Shown here: one piece after another, positions 39,358-48,202 of the stretch
How the letters are laid out: every line of letters starts with the position of its first letter
Numbering within the stretch: position 1 is the first letter of the stretch
Source of the DNA: JAICYJ01 sp963797565
GTDB taxonomy: Bacteria; Actinomycetota; Thermoleophilia; Gaiellales; JAICJC01
Direction of reading: 5' to 3'
DNA length: 64,000 nt
NCBI GenBank assembly: GCA_963797565.1
Contig: CAWCPM010000002.1
Span: 1-64,000 of the forward strand
The notes under the pieces: generated by a model
Seen by the model: the letters and a program-made list of their open reading frames with translations, nothing else
Told to the model about the DNA's origin: nothing
Databases searched by the model: none
Position numbers and translations under genes: made by a program

Positions 39358-40182
39358 CTAGGAGCCCATCCCCATCTGAGGCATCGGATTCATCCCCGGC
39401 GTCGTGAGGGCAGGGATCGCATCGGGGGCGACCAGCACCAGCACGCCGAGCCCGAGCAGGATCGCGGCCGTGCCGTAGACGGCGGCGCGTCGCCACGGAA
39501 CCGTTTTCTCAATCGCGATCAGCCCGGCGACGAAGGCCATCCAGACGATGCTCATGACACCCAGCGCAAACAGCGCGGCCATGAGCGCCCAGCAACAACC
39601 GACGCACCACGCCCCGTTCTTCGCTCCCATCTGGAATGCGCCCAACCATCCGGCGCGCCATGAGCCGAGCAGGAAGCCGAGCGGGCTGCGGCACTTGCCG
39701 AGGCAGACGTCCTTGAGTGGCGTCAGCTCGTACACGGCTGCGACGATCAGCGTCGCACCTGCGACCCACCGGCCGCCGCTGTCCCATGACAGCACGTCAC
39801 CGGTGACCGAACCCCCGGCGGCGGCGAGGGCAAACGCGAGCGCGCCTACGCCGGCCCATGTCACGAGATATCCGGACGCGAACACGAACGGCGAAACCAG
39901 GGAGCGCCGGCCGGTCATCCGGGAATACAGGGCCACCGTCGGGGCAACCGACGGGAACATCATGGCGGCCATCATCACCACCCACACAGCGAGGAACCAG
40001 CCGACCGTTCCCAGGCCCGTCCATGGCCCGTTGTCCATCCCGCGCATCTGGTCTGCGGTCCACCACCAGCCAATGCCGGCGAGGGTGAACAGCAGCGCCA
40101 CCAGCCCGAGCCGGGCTCGGGCGGCCGAGAACGCAGGGCCGAGGCCCGCGCCGGAAACGCGGTCGGGCGCAGGGACGATCAT
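39358..40182 (-). CDS. DUF2182 integral membrane protein
   Basis: This 274-residue membrane protein has about seven helices and the family signature motifs MMAAMMFPSVAP, GYLVTW, LTPLKDVCLGKCRSP, and MGAKNGAWCVGCCWALMAALF. The Cys residues, Asp/Lys and Met-rich helix have led to a description as a predicted metal-binding membrane protein. Its function is not established. It follows a DUF1326 gene by 4 bases, the usual pairing for this family. Met-rich C-terminus (NPMPQMGMGS). Confidence 0.88.
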   Translation of the reverse strand: MIVPAPDRVSGAGLGPAFSAARARLGLVALLFTLAGIGWWWTADQMRGMDNGPWTGLGTVGWFLAVWVVMMAAMMFPSVAPTVALYSRMTGRRSLVSPFVFASGYLVTWAGVGALAFALAAAGGSVTGDVLSWDSGGRWVAGATLIVAAVYELTPLKDVCLGKCRSPLGFLLGSWRAGWLGAFQMGAKNGAWCVGCCWALMAALFALGVMSIVWMAFVAGLIAIEKTVPWRRAAVYGTAAILLGLGVLVLVAPDAIPALTTPGMNPMPQMGMGS

Positions 40183-40186
40183 GCGC

Positions 40187-40789
40187 TCAAGCTGCCCAGG
40201 AGAACTCGGAGGTCGAGAGCCCGGTCTTTCCCTCGTACTGGATGCCGAAGGCGTTGATCCGCGAGCGCTTCGCCTCCGCCATCGTGAGGTCGGACGCCAC
40301 CGGGTGGAACATGCCGGCAAACCGCACCGGCTCGCCGGTCTCGACGCCGAACGGCACCACGTCCTCGATCTCGAAATCGATCACGTCGCCGACCCGCACG
40401 CTGTGACGAACCCCGTCGTCGATCACCTCGATCGCGGCTCGCTCCACCCCGAGCATCTCACCCACGAGCGGGACGAGCCCCGCCATCGGGCCGCCCAGCT
40501 GGCCGCCGAAGACCTGAACCAGCTTGTTGAGCTGATCGTCGGTCGCTCGTTCATCGACGAACACGCCGAGCCGCCAGTTCCCTTCGGTCATGACCTTCGG
40601 CGTGTCTGCGATGGCAGCCACCTTGAGGCCGCCGATGTCGGTGCCCTCGATCTGTCCCTCGCGGATGTTGAACACGAGGGTCACGCGACAGAAGTCGTAC
40701 GTGGCGCCGTGGTCGAAGGACAGGTTGCACGGGCACATCAGCTCGCAGGAACACGTCTCAACGTAGCTGCCCTTGAGGTTCCACGACAT
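40187..40789 (-). CDS. DUF1326 protein
   Basis: This 200-residue protein starts MSWNLKGSYVETCSCELMCPC. The CSCELMCPC cluster after a Gly-x-Tyr-x-Glu segment is the DUF1326 hallmark and suggests metal or thiol chemistry. The rest is beta-rich, with GIQYEGKTGLSTSEFSW at the end. It is in an operon with DUF2182. A second DUF1326 gene occurs at 51.8 kb. No biochemical role is known to me. Confidence 0.9.
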   Translation of the reverse strand: MSWNLKGSYVETCSCELMCPCNLSFDHGATYDFCRVTLVFNIREGQIEGTDIGGLKVAAIADTPKVMTEGNWRLGVFVDERATDDQLNKLVQVFGGQLGGPMAGLVPLVGEMLGVERAAIEVIDDGVRHSVRVGDVIDFEIEDVVPFGVETGEPVRFAGMFHPVASDLTMAEAKRSRINAFGIQYEGKTGLSTSEFSWAA

Positions 40790-40869
40790 GGACGGCCTCC
40801 ATCTAGGGGATACCGGCGATCCTATGTCCCGCGGCTGGTGGGGTCAAACACACGGCTTCGGCCTGGTGG

Positions 40870-41560
40870 TCACCCCCGGTCGGCGACGTGCGCGAGCGCC
40901 GACGGCGTCTGGCAGCCAACGATCGCCGGGGCTTCGTGGATGAGGTCGTCGTTACGGAGGGCCTCGACCATGAACAGGGCGAAGTCCACACGGCGAGTGA
41001 TGTTGCTCGGCGAGGATGGGGTCGCCCACGTGCCGGCTCCAAACCGGCAGGCCCTGGCTCTCGCCTTCCTCGAGGTCGCTGCCGCGCACGACCGTCCACC
41101 GCGTGTCGCTTGCGAACACCCGCCGGCAGGCCTCGACCTGGTCGTCGAGGTCGGCGAACCGCGTGAGACGTCCAACCGGGCCGAAGACCTTCACGATCGC
41201 CCTCAGCTTCCACGAGTACACGTCCTGGCCGTCGCGGGTGATGTGCCATCCGCACGAGAACACGAGGCGCGCCCCGGGAGCCGCGTAGTCCAGAACCGCC
41301 TGGGCCGTTCCCGATGCGTACCCGTGGACGCCTCGGGGGACGAGAACCACGAGCACCCCATCACATCCCTCCACGGCGCGCTCGATCACCTCTCGGTCGT
41401 CCGTGGCCCCGGGAATGACGGTGATGCGTTCCCTGAACGGGTCGAGCTTCCCGACGCTCTGCTCGCGACACACGCCAACCACTTCGTCGCCGCGATCCAG
41501 CGCGTGCTGGACCATGTAGCGCCCGAGCTTCCCGGAGGCCCCGACGATGCACACCTTCAT
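40870..41560 (-). CDS. NAD(P)-binding NmrA-like protein (one frameshift)
   Basis: This atypical SDR starts MKVCIVGASGKLGRYMVQHAL with GxxGxxG and continues through DGVLVVLVPRGVHG and TRWTVVRGSDLEEGES. Near 41008 one extra base moves the frame. Removing it restores DPILASNITRRVDFALFMVEAL, the typical final part of NmrA/SDR_a5 proteins, ending HVADRG. About 229 residues when corrected. It lies upstream of the DUF1326-DUF2182 pair on the same strand, 80 bases away. Confidence 0.82.
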
Positions 41561-42029
41561 CGTGGGCGTCCCTTCCCTTTCATAAAGGGCTGATCGTGGC
41601 TTGCGAGGTAGGCGGCGAACCTTGCCGTTTGGTCAGGTAGACGGCCATTTCCAGCATCCCGAACCGATCCACTGCTGGAGCCAGTTCTCGTCAATACGCC
41701 GCGAAGACGATGCGCGTGGCGGACGGGACTGCATGGAGCACCTCTTGGAGTCGAGAGGGTGATACCTGGCTGTTATACGAGGAGCTGCTATGACGCACAG
41801 TCCCCCATGCGGGTGATCATTCAGGCGTGTCGCCTCCGGGTCGGGATCCCACGCTCTTCCATCCGCCTTCGACTCTCGAGACGTGGAGCTGCAGACGCCT
41901 GGCAGCCGCAGAGCACCACATCCGGTTGCCATGAGCGTGGCGCCGTCGTCATTCACAACACGGACGTCGGTTGCTTGGAGATGAACAGCTGGCGGAATCG
42001 CGATGGTCGAAGACCGCGAAACCGGGATA
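41561..42029. other. Non-coding or decayed stretch
   Basis: No convincing intact gene is present. Short coding-like patches occur on the minus strand near 41590-41740 (for example FGMLEMAVYLTKRQGS and AVPSATRIVFAAY), but stops and frame changes break them. With the integrase relic next to it, this is probably the eroded edge of an inserted element. Confidence 0.5.
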
Positions 42030-42318
42030 CTGCGACTCCTATGACCTGTGGCAAGCTTCGCGAGCCTCCTGATCCATGATGGGACGCACGTGACCGACCA
42101 CCTCGTGATCGTCGACAAGAGCTCATCGTACGGGCCACTCGCGCCCCTCCACCATGCTCGACACCTACTCGCACGAGTTCCATCAGCACAGCTCGGCACC
42201 GGCGTCGAAATGGTCGACGCGATCCAGAAACCCGCCGGGGTGTGCTCAAAACGTGCTCACCCTCCCTGGTGAAGCGGCTGCGCCAAACAGCGCCGGGAGC
42301 CTAGTCTGGCTTGGGTAG
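42030..42318 (+). pseudogene. Tyrosine recombinase (integrase) C-terminal relic
   Basis: Fragments in at least two frames resemble the end of phage-type integrases. First comes a YDL-x-x-FASLLIHDGTHVTD stretch where RHSF would be expected. Then comes MLDTYSHEF, containing the active-site Tyr context of ITLDTYSH motifs, ending at a TAG near 42318. The central GH box is blurred. It lies 15 bases from the 3' end of tRNA-Gly, the usual place for integrase genes of tRNA-targeted elements. No element body or att repeat could be found by eye. Confidence 0.65.
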
Positions 42319-42333
42319 GCGGCTTGCGAGGAA

Positions 42334-42407
42334 AGCGGCTGAAGGGACTCGAACCCTCGACCTTCTGCATGGCAAGCAGACGCTCTAGCCAACTGAGCTA
42401 CAGCCGC
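42334..42407 (-). tRNA. tRNA-Gly (GCC)
   Basis: This is a 74-nt cloverleaf on the minus strand with acceptor GCGGCTG / CAGCCGC, anticodon loop TTGCCAT (GCC), T loop TTCGAGT, and discriminator U. The 3' end abuts an integrase relic. Confidence 0.96.
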
Positions 42408-42455
42408 AACGGCGGGGGCCAAGTATACCGCGGCCGCCGTCTCGCCGAGCCGCCC

Positions 42456-42683
42456 TCAGGCGTGCTCGATCTTCTCGCGCTGCTTCACATCCAGCTTCTG
42501 AAGCAGCTTCAGCAGCCGCGCGACATGGTCCTTCTTGTCGTCCACGATCCGCTGCACGGCCTCCTTCGCGTCCTCGTCCGACAGCGAGAAGGCCTGCTCC
42601 TCGAAGCGGTTGATCGCGAGCAGCTCGTCGGCCAGGTTCTCCCTGAGCGTCTGCAGGTCGGCGGTCAGCTCGGTCAGTCGCAA
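42456..42683 (-). CDS. Small ferritin-like two-helix protein
   Basis: This 75-residue, all-helical protein has NLADELLAINRFEEQAF in helix 1 and RIVDDKKDHVARLLKLLQKLD in helix 2, the layout of encapsulated-ferritin-like proteins that dimerise to form a di-iron site. The helix-1 Glu residues and the helix-2 His are present, but the residue three before the His is Lys instead of the usual Glu. TTG start with AAAGGAG six bases upstream. It is 37 bases after the threonine-synthase-like gene. No encapsulin gene is in the window. Iron binding is doubtful. Confidence 0.7.
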   Translation of the reverse strand: MRLTELTADLQTLRENLADELLAINRFEEQAFSLSDEDAKEAVQRIVDDKKDHVARLLKLLQKLDVKQREKIEHA

Positions 42684-42720
42684 CGGTGCTCCTTTGGGTC
42701 GCTCGTGTTCGGCGCTGACT

Positions 42721-43956
42721 CTACTCGCCGCGCACGGCCAGCACGCGAAGCAGCTCGTCCACGCGCGCGTCGACCGTCTCCAGCATCGGCGGCACCTGCG
42801 CCATCTCGTCCAGCAGGCCATGCTCGGTCACGACGGCAACGAAGTGCGCTCGGGCCGGGATGTCGCCGCGCGACGACAGCTTCTGCGCGGCCGCCAGCCC
42901 GGCCGCCGCGCCCAGCTCCGCCCACACTCCCTCGCTCTCACCCAGCACGATCCGAGCCGTCTCCAGCTCGGCATCGGTCACCCTCACCACCAGGCCCTCC
43001 GACTCGATCACCGCCTGCAGCGTCTGCACGGTGCCGGTGATGCCGCCCAGCGAGCGCGCCAGGCTGTGCACGTCGCCGCTGGGAGCCACCCAGTCCTTGC
43101 CGCCGGCCAGGGAGCTCGCGACGGCGCCGCCGACCTCGACTGCCACCATCCGCGGGGTTGCATCCACCACCCCCCACGCCGCCAGGTCCCGGAACCCGCG
43201 CCAGATGCCCTGGATGCCGTCCCCCAGCGCGGACGGCACGGCCACCAGGTCGGGCACCGACCAGCCCAGCTGCTCGGCGATCTCGTAGGCGATCGTGCGA
43301 TAGCCCTCGATCGCGATCGGGTCGCTGCCGATCGGGGGCATGCTGCGGTTGGATACGGCCCGCCACCCCAGCGACCGTTCGGCGTCGGCCAGCAGCGTCC
43401 ACCGCGCCTCCAGGCCGGACACCCCGACCGCGCGGCCGCCCACCCACTCGATCGCGTCCAGCACGCGGCCGCCCTCCTCGAGCGCGGCGTCGACCAGCGC
43501 CACCGAGCGCAGCCCGGCGCGGGCGGCGTAGGCGGCCATCGACATCGCCATCGCGTCGCCACCGGCCGTGCCCACGGTGGCGTCCGCGCCGGCGTGCTGT
43601 GACGCGGCCAGCGCCGAGAAGCGGTCGCGCCAGGAGCCGGTGGGGTTGCGCCGCTCGTCCTTGATCATCAGCCGCCGCAGCCCGAACTCCCGGCCCAGCG
43701 TGCCGATCGAGACCAGCGGCGTCGATCCCTCGCCCAGCGACACCAACCGCTCGCGCGGGATCGGAAGCTGCGCCGCATAGCGGTGCAGTCCGTCGCCGCT
43801 GAGCTTGCCCGGCTTCAGCGACTGCATGCGCGAATAGACCGGCGCCACGTTGCTCGGACAGTCCTCCGCAGAACAGGACGGGCAGCCGCCGGGCATCTGC
43901 ACGACCGGGTAGCGTCGCCTGCATCGCAAGCACTCCAGAGCGGTGGGGGCGGCCAC
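42721..43956 (-). CDS. Threonine-synthase-like PLP-fold protein lacking the PLP lysine
   Basis: This 411-residue protein of fold type II has an N-terminal zinc-ribbon-like segment (LECLRCRRRYP ... GGCPSC) and LVSLGEGSTPLV, which are typical of actinobacterial ThrC relatives. The motif that normally reads NPTGSFKDR is NPTGSWRDRF, so the Schiff-base Lys is Arg. The phosphate loop is also altered (GTAGGDAMAMSMA). It may be a pseudoenzyme or use a different chemistry. Note that the canonical gene is not in the window. Confidence 0.82.
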   Translation of the reverse strand: MAAPTALECLRCRRRYPVVQMPGGCPSCSAEDCPSNVAPVYSRMQSLKPGKLSGDGLHRYAAQLPIPRERLVSLGEGSTPLVSIGTLGREFGLRRLMIKDERRNPTGSWRDRFSALAASQHAGADATVGTAGGDAMAMSMAAYAARAGLRSVALVDAALEEGGRVLDAIEWVGGRAVGVSGLEARWTLLADAERSLGWRAVSNRSMPPIGSDPIAIEGYRTIAYEIAEQLGWSVPDLVAVPSALGDGIQGIWRGFRDLAAWGVVDATPRMVAVEVGGAVASSLAGGKDWVAPSGDVHSLARSLGGITGTVQTLQAVIESEGLVVRVTDAELETARIVLGESEGVWAELGAAAGLAAAQKLSSRGDIPARAHFVAVVTEHGLLDEMAQVPPMLETVDARVDELLRVLAVRGE

Positions 43957-44009
43957 GCCGTGAGCATATCCGCTTGACGGCAGGCATCCGCAGCCTGTCT
44001 ACTACAGAG

Positions 44010-44237
44010 ATGATCTACTGCGTGATCCCCCGCGAGCTCGAGGACGAGATGCTCGAGCGCATGACCGAGTACTACCGCGACAACCCCGAGGTCGAGGTGA
44101 TCATGGATCGCCGCGACGGCGCATCAAACGACCGCCGCCGGGGCGAGAGCGCGACCGCCGACAACCGGCGCACGACGCGCGACCGCAGGCGTCCGCGCGC
44201 GGCCGGCACCTTCCCGCGCATCGACGGACCGGCCTAG
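44010..44237 (+). CDS. Small charged hypothetical protein
   Basis: This 75-residue protein starts MIYCVIPRELEDEMLERMTEYYRDNPEVEVIMDRR, a short alpha/beta unit, and ends in an Arg-rich disordered tail. An upstream start at 43974 would add 12 residues without obvious structure. Divergent from the threonine-synthase-like gene. I recall similar small proteins with DRRxxxRR tails in actinobacteria, but I cannot assign a role. Confidence 0.65.
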   Translation: MIYCVIPRELEDEMLERMTEYYRDNPEVEVIMDRRDGASNDRRRGESATADNRRTTRDRRRPRAAGTFPRIDGPA

Positions 44238-44241
44238 CCGA

Positions 44242-44835
44242 TCAGGACGCGAGCGCGACGGTGCCGTCGGGCTCGGCCAGCGCGTTCCACTCGAGGAAGC
44301 GGCCGTCGAGCTCGGTCAGCTCCTCGCCGCGGCGCTGCAGCGTCACGGTCTGCACGCCCAGCATGTCCACGCGGTACTGGTACCAGGACAGGTCCCACGC
44401 CACCGTCACGACCACCTCGCGGTGGCTGCGCCGCACCACGCTCACCTTGGGATCCCCCAGGGTGCGCGCGATGCCCGACACGGTGCGCGGGTGCGTGCTC
44501 TCGTTGAACAGCTCGAGGCTGGCCTCGACGGCGTCCGCCGGATCCTCGGGCAGCAGCTCCGGATCGAACGGCTCCGGCGCTGTCACGTGCCGTTTCCGCG
44601 GCCGCAGCAGCGCGCGCAGGCCGCGCTCCTCGCGGCCGGCCAGCTGCACCGGCAGGGCGGGTGCGCCCTCCCGTGTCCAGCCCCGCGCGTCGGCCTGGTC
44701 GACGCACAGCTCGCACACCATCGCGTCCTCCAGCCCGATCCTGCGGAAGCTGACCAGCCGCTCTCCGAGCAGCACGGTGCGACCGCAAACGGCGCAGGTG
44801 GTATCGGTGTCTTGGCGGCGGATCTCGATCATCAT
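44242..44835 (-). CDS. Conserved hypothetical protein with an N-terminal zinc-finger-like segment
   Basis: This 197-residue protein has two CxxC pairs (CAVCGRT and CELCVDQ), a central linker with Arg/Lys patches, and a C-terminal alpha/beta domain (TVSGIARTLGDPKVSVV ... VVVTVAWDLSWYQYRVD). The Cys pairs suggest a structural zinc site. No family name is recognised. It converges with the preceding small gene, with 4 bases between the stops. Confidence 0.75.
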   Translation of the reverse strand: MMIEIRRQDTDTTCAVCGRTVLLGERLVSFRRIGLEDAMVCELCVDQADARGWTREGAPALPVQLAGREERGLRALLRPRKRHVTAPEPFDPELLPEDPADAVEASLELFNESTHPRTVSGIARTLGDPKVSVVRRSHREVVVTVAWDLSWYQYRVDMLGVQTVTLQRRGEELTELDGRFLEWNALAEPDGTVALAS

Positions 44836-44914
44836 GCTCCGGTGCCGCGGTGTCGAGCGACGGGGCTGAGTCTAACTCACCTGTGACCCTGTTGCCGCCG
44901 TTTGCGGGGATTTC

Positions 44915-44942
44915 TTGACACCAGGTTGGCGGCGGCTAGCAA
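44915..44942 (+). promoter_or_regulatory. Candidate promoter of the RlpA-like gene
   Basis: A perfect -35 TTGACA is followed after 16 bases by TAGCAA. It lies about 110-135 bases before the likely start of the secreted RlpA-like protein. Confidence 0.45.
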
Positions 44943-45049
44943 CCCCCGCCGGGAGTGGTAAGGTTCCGGCGCTCGAATACGGGCGCTTGGGGGCAGCCCG
45001 TCTGTTTCCTGGGAGAACAAAGCTGACACATCGCCGGCGGATTCACCCC

Positions 45050-46036
45050 TTGCCTCGCACACTGGCCGCTCCGCTGGTCGTGCTGGCCCTGATCATCTCG
45101 GCCGCTCCGGCCGCCGGCGCCTCGACCGTCGGCTCCCAGCGGGCGCAGGCCGCCGCCGTGATGCACCGCCTCGACCTGCTGCAGGCGCGCCGCGACGTGG
45201 CGGCCGCGCACGAGACGACGGCGCGAGCGCAGCTGGCTGCCGCGCGCGCCGCCGAGGCAACCACGGCGGCCGAGCTGGCCGCCAGCCGTCGCAGCCTGGA
45301 TTCGGCCCAGTCGATGCTGGCGCAGGAGCTGGTGGCCACCTACAAGAACGGCGGCGGCGATCCGGTCGCCTACGTGCTGGCCGCAGGCTCGTTCTCGGAC
45401 CTGCTGTCGCGCGTCGACGTGCTGCGCCGGGCGGATTCGGCCGGCAGCGACCTGATCACCCAGATCAACGCCACCGAGCGCACGATCCAGACCCAGGAGC
45501 AGGCGCAGGAGGCCGCAGTGCAGCAGGCGAGCACGGCCGCGCAGGAGGCGGCCACCGCCCGCACGCAGCTGGATAGGGCGATCGCCGGTGCGCAGGCGGT
45601 GCTGGCGCACGTCAACGCAAACATCCAGACGCTCCTGGCCGGCGAGCGCAAGCGCCGCACGCAGCTGGCCGACACCCACGGCGACGGCGGCGGCACCGGC
45701 AGCTCCACGGGTTCGGGCGGTTCCGGCGGCTCCGGCGGGTCGCAGCCACCGGCGAACGTGTTCTACGGCGACAGCACCTGGTATGGCCCCGGCTTTGCCG
45801 GGCACCGCACCGCCGACGGCGAGATCTTCAACCCCAACGCGCTCACATGCGCCAGCCCGTGGCTGCCGTTCAACACGCAGCTGCGGGTGACCAACCTGGC
45901 CACCGGGCTGTCGGTGCAGGTACGCGTCAACGACCGCGGCCCGTTCGGCCGCGGCGTGCTCGACCTGTCGGCCCATGCCGCCCAGATCGTGCACCTGTCG
46001 GGATGGCAGCGGGTGCGGATCCAGATCCTGCCCTGA
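45050..46036 (+). CDS. Secreted coiled-coil/RlpA-like double-psi beta-barrel protein
   Basis: This protein of about 328 residues has a signal peptide (LAAPLVVLALIISAAPAAGAS), a long Ala/Gln-rich coiled coil like that of peptidoglycan hydrolase regulators, and a Gly/Ser linker. It ends in a C-terminal RlpA-type double-psi beta-barrel with STWYGPGFAGHRTADGE, TCASPWLPFNTQLRVTN and VNDRGPFGRGVLDLS, including the catalytic Asp of lytic transglycosylase relatives. The start is uncertain. TTG at 45050 gives a clean signal peptide, but GGGAG upstream better serves an in-frame CTG near 45022. The likely site of action is the cell envelope, perhaps in cell separation. Confidence 0.85.
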   Translation: MPRTLAAPLVVLALIISAAPAAGASTVGSQRAQAAAVMHRLDLLQARRDVAAAHETTARAQLAAARAAEATTAAELAASRRSLDSAQSMLAQELVATYKNGGGDPVAYVLAAGSFSDLLSRVDVLRRADSAGSDLITQINATERTIQTQEQAQEAAVQQASTAAQEAATARTQLDRAIAGAQAVLAHVNANIQTLLAGERKRRTQLADTHGDGGGTGSSTGSGGSGGSGGSQPPANVFYGDSTWYGPGFAGHRTADGEIFNPNALTCASPWLPFNTQLRVTNLATGLSVQVRVNDRGPFGRGVLDLSAHAAQIVHLSGWQRVRIQILP

Positions 46037-46058
46037 GGCAGCTCGTGGAATCAACCAT

Positions 46059-48113
46059 CTAAGCCCTGACCATCTCCCGGTCGCGCTGAGCCGCGGCGAT
46101 CACGCCCTGGGCGGCGTGCGCGGGCACCTCGTCGTAGCGCAGCAGCTGCATCGTGTAGTCGCCGCGACCGCCCGTCATCGAGTTCAGGTCGGGTGCGTAG
46201 CCGAGCACTTCGGCCATCGGCACCTCGACGTGGATGACCGTCGTTCCCGGGCCGGGGTCCATCCCCAGCACACGGCCGCGGCGGCTGCTCATGTCGCCCA
46301 TCACGTCGCCCACGTTCTCCTCCGGGACGGAGATGTCGAGCCGCATGATCGGCTCCAGCAGCACCGGGTCGGCTGACGCCACCGCCTGCTTGAACGCCAT
46401 CGAGCCCGCGATCTTGAACGCCATCTCCGACGAGTCGACGTTGTGGTAGGAGCCGTCCACTAGCCGCACCCGAACGCCCACGACGGGAGCGCCCACCAGC
46501 TCGCCCTTGCGCATCGCCTCCTGGATGCCCTTGTCGACGGCCGGGCGGAATCCCTGCGGGATCACGCCGCCCACGATCTTGTCGATGAACTCGTAGCCCT
46601 CGTGCGCCTCCATCGGCTCGATCTCGATCTGGCAGTCGCCGAACTGGCCGCGGCCGCCGGTCTGCTTCTTGTGGCGTCCATGGGCGCGGGCCGGCTTGCG
46701 GATCGTCTCGCGGTAGGGCACGCGCGGCGGCTTCAGGTCGACCTCCACCCCGAACCGCCGGTGCATGCGCTCCAGCACCGTCTCCACGTGCATCTGGGAA
46801 AGCCCGCCCACGATCATCTCGCCGGTCTCCTCGTCGCGGTGCACGTCCAGCGACGGGTCCTCCTCCTGGAGACGCCGCAGCGAGGCGTGCACCTTGTCCT
46901 CGTCGCCCTTGCTGCGGGCCTCGATCGCGAACGCCACCACCGGCGCCGGAAGCGCGATCGGCTCCACTGCCGCGGGCTTGTCGACGTCGGCCAGCACGTC
47001 GCCGGTGTTGGTCTCCTTCAGCTTGGCGACCGCCCCGATCATGCCGGCGCCGAGCTCGTCGGTGGGCGTGTGATCCTTGCCCTGCAGCATCAGCAGCTGG
47101 CCGACTCGCTCCTTGCCGTGCGTGCGGCTGTTGACCAGCTGCGAGTCGCCCTTGAGCGTGCCGGCGTAGACCCGCATCAGGTTGATGCGGCCGCTGTAGG
47201 GGTCGGCGATTGTCTTGAAGATGTAGGCGAGCGTGTTGGCCCCGCCGGTCTCGGGCACGTTGCGGGCGCGTGCCGGTGACGGCAGCCCCTCCACGATCAG
47301 GTCGAGCAGCCCGTGCGAGCCGATGTTGCGGGTGGCAGCGCCACAGCCGACCGGGAACACCTGGCCCTCGGTCACCAGCTGCTTCAGCGCCACCGCCATC
47401 TCCTCGCGCGTGATCTCGCCGCCGTCCAGGTAGCGCTCCATCAGCTCGTCAGAGGTCTCGGCGACGACGTCCATCAGCTTGTCGTGGTACTCGTCGGCCA
47501 GCGGCTGCAGGTCTTCGGGGATCGGTACCGACTCGTCGTGGCCGGAGGCGTCCTCGCCGTGCAGGTAGGCGACCATGTGCACCAGGTCGACCACGCCGCG
47601 GAAATCCTGTTCGGTGCCGATCGGGATCTCGACCGCCACGCACTTGTCGCTGAGCCGCTCGCGCAGCTGCTCGAGGGCCGTGAAGAAGTCGGCGCGCTCG
47701 CGATCGAGCAGGTTCACCAGCACCAGGCGTGAGGTGCCGAGCTCGTCGCAGCGGCGCCACAGCCGCTCGGTGCCGACCTCGACGCCGAGCACGCCGGAGA
47801 CGGTCATGATCGCGCCCTCGACGACGCGCAGCGCCGACAGCACGTCGGCCTGGAAGCTGGGCTCGCCGGGCGTGTCGATCAGGTTGATCAGGCGCCCCTC
47901 CCACTCCAGGTGGGTGACCGAGGCCGAGATGCTCATGCCACGCTTGCGCTCGTCCTCGTCGTGGTCGGAGACGGTGGACTGCTCGGCCACGCTGCCCAGC
48001 CGGTTGACGGTGCCGGACTCGTACAGCAACGCCTCCACCAGCGACGTCTTGCCTGTCCCGCGGTGGCCGATCACCGCGACATTGCGGATTGTTCCAGGCT
48101 CCCTGTGAGGCAT
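46059..48113 (-). CDS. Elongation-factor-G-like translational GTPase
   Basis: This 684-residue protein has the EF-G domain order. The P-loop is GHRGTGKT instead of the AHIDAGKT of true EF-G, which marks the EF-G-like (FusB/TetM-related) subfamily. Switch II is DTPGEPSF. The guanine-recognition motif NKxD reads NLLD. The C-terminal domains keep RVPYRETIRKPA, GRGQFGD and RRGRVLGMDP. Its function is uncertain. Members have been linked to ribosome recycling or stress, and the altered G4 motif is unusual. Confidence 0.9.
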   Translation of the reverse strand: MPHREPGTIRNVAVIGHRGTGKTSLVEALLYESGTVNRLGSVAEQSTVSDHDEDERKRGMSISASVTHLEWEGRLINLIDTPGEPSFQADVLSALRVVEGAIMTVSGVLGVEVGTERLWRRCDELGTSRLVLVNLLDRERADFFTALEQLRERLSDKCVAVEIPIGTEQDFRGVVDLVHMVAYLHGEDASGHDESVPIPEDLQPLADEYHDKLMDVVAETSDELMERYLDGGEITREEMAVALKQLVTEGQVFPVGCGAATRNIGSHGLLDLIVEGLPSPARARNVPETGGANTLAYIFKTIADPYSGRINLMRVYAGTLKGDSQLVNSRTHGKERVGQLLMLQGKDHTPTDELGAGMIGAVAKLKETNTGDVLADVDKPAAVEPIALPAPVVAFAIEARSKGDEDKVHASLRRLQEEDPSLDVHRDEETGEMIVGGLSQMHVETVLERMHRRFGVEVDLKPPRVPYRETIRKPARAHGRHKKQTGGRGQFGDCQIEIEPMEAHEGYEFIDKIVGGVIPQGFRPAVDKGIQEAMRKGELVGAPVVGVRVRLVDGSYHNVDSSEMAFKIAGSMAFKQAVASADPVLLEPIMRLDISVPEENVGDVMGDMSSRRGRVLGMDPGPGTTVIHVEVPMAEVLGYAPDLNSMTGGRGDYTMQLLRYDEVPAHAAQGVIAAAQRDREMVRA

Positions 48114-48202
48114 CTGCAGACCCTTTCGCGCGTGATGAACAGGTGTGGGACGTTCACCTTACTCGCGGCACGAGCGAGGCGGCAAGGAACGCTCAGGGTC
48201 TG

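Noticed and set aside
41633..42199. A 188-residue minus-strand open frame
   Set aside because: Composition is not protein-like, and it lies antisense to the clearer integrase relic.
44943..45049. c-di-AMP (ydaO) riboswitch before the RlpA-like gene, expected from other actinobacteria
   Set aside because: The conserved ydaO core segments were not found in the leader.
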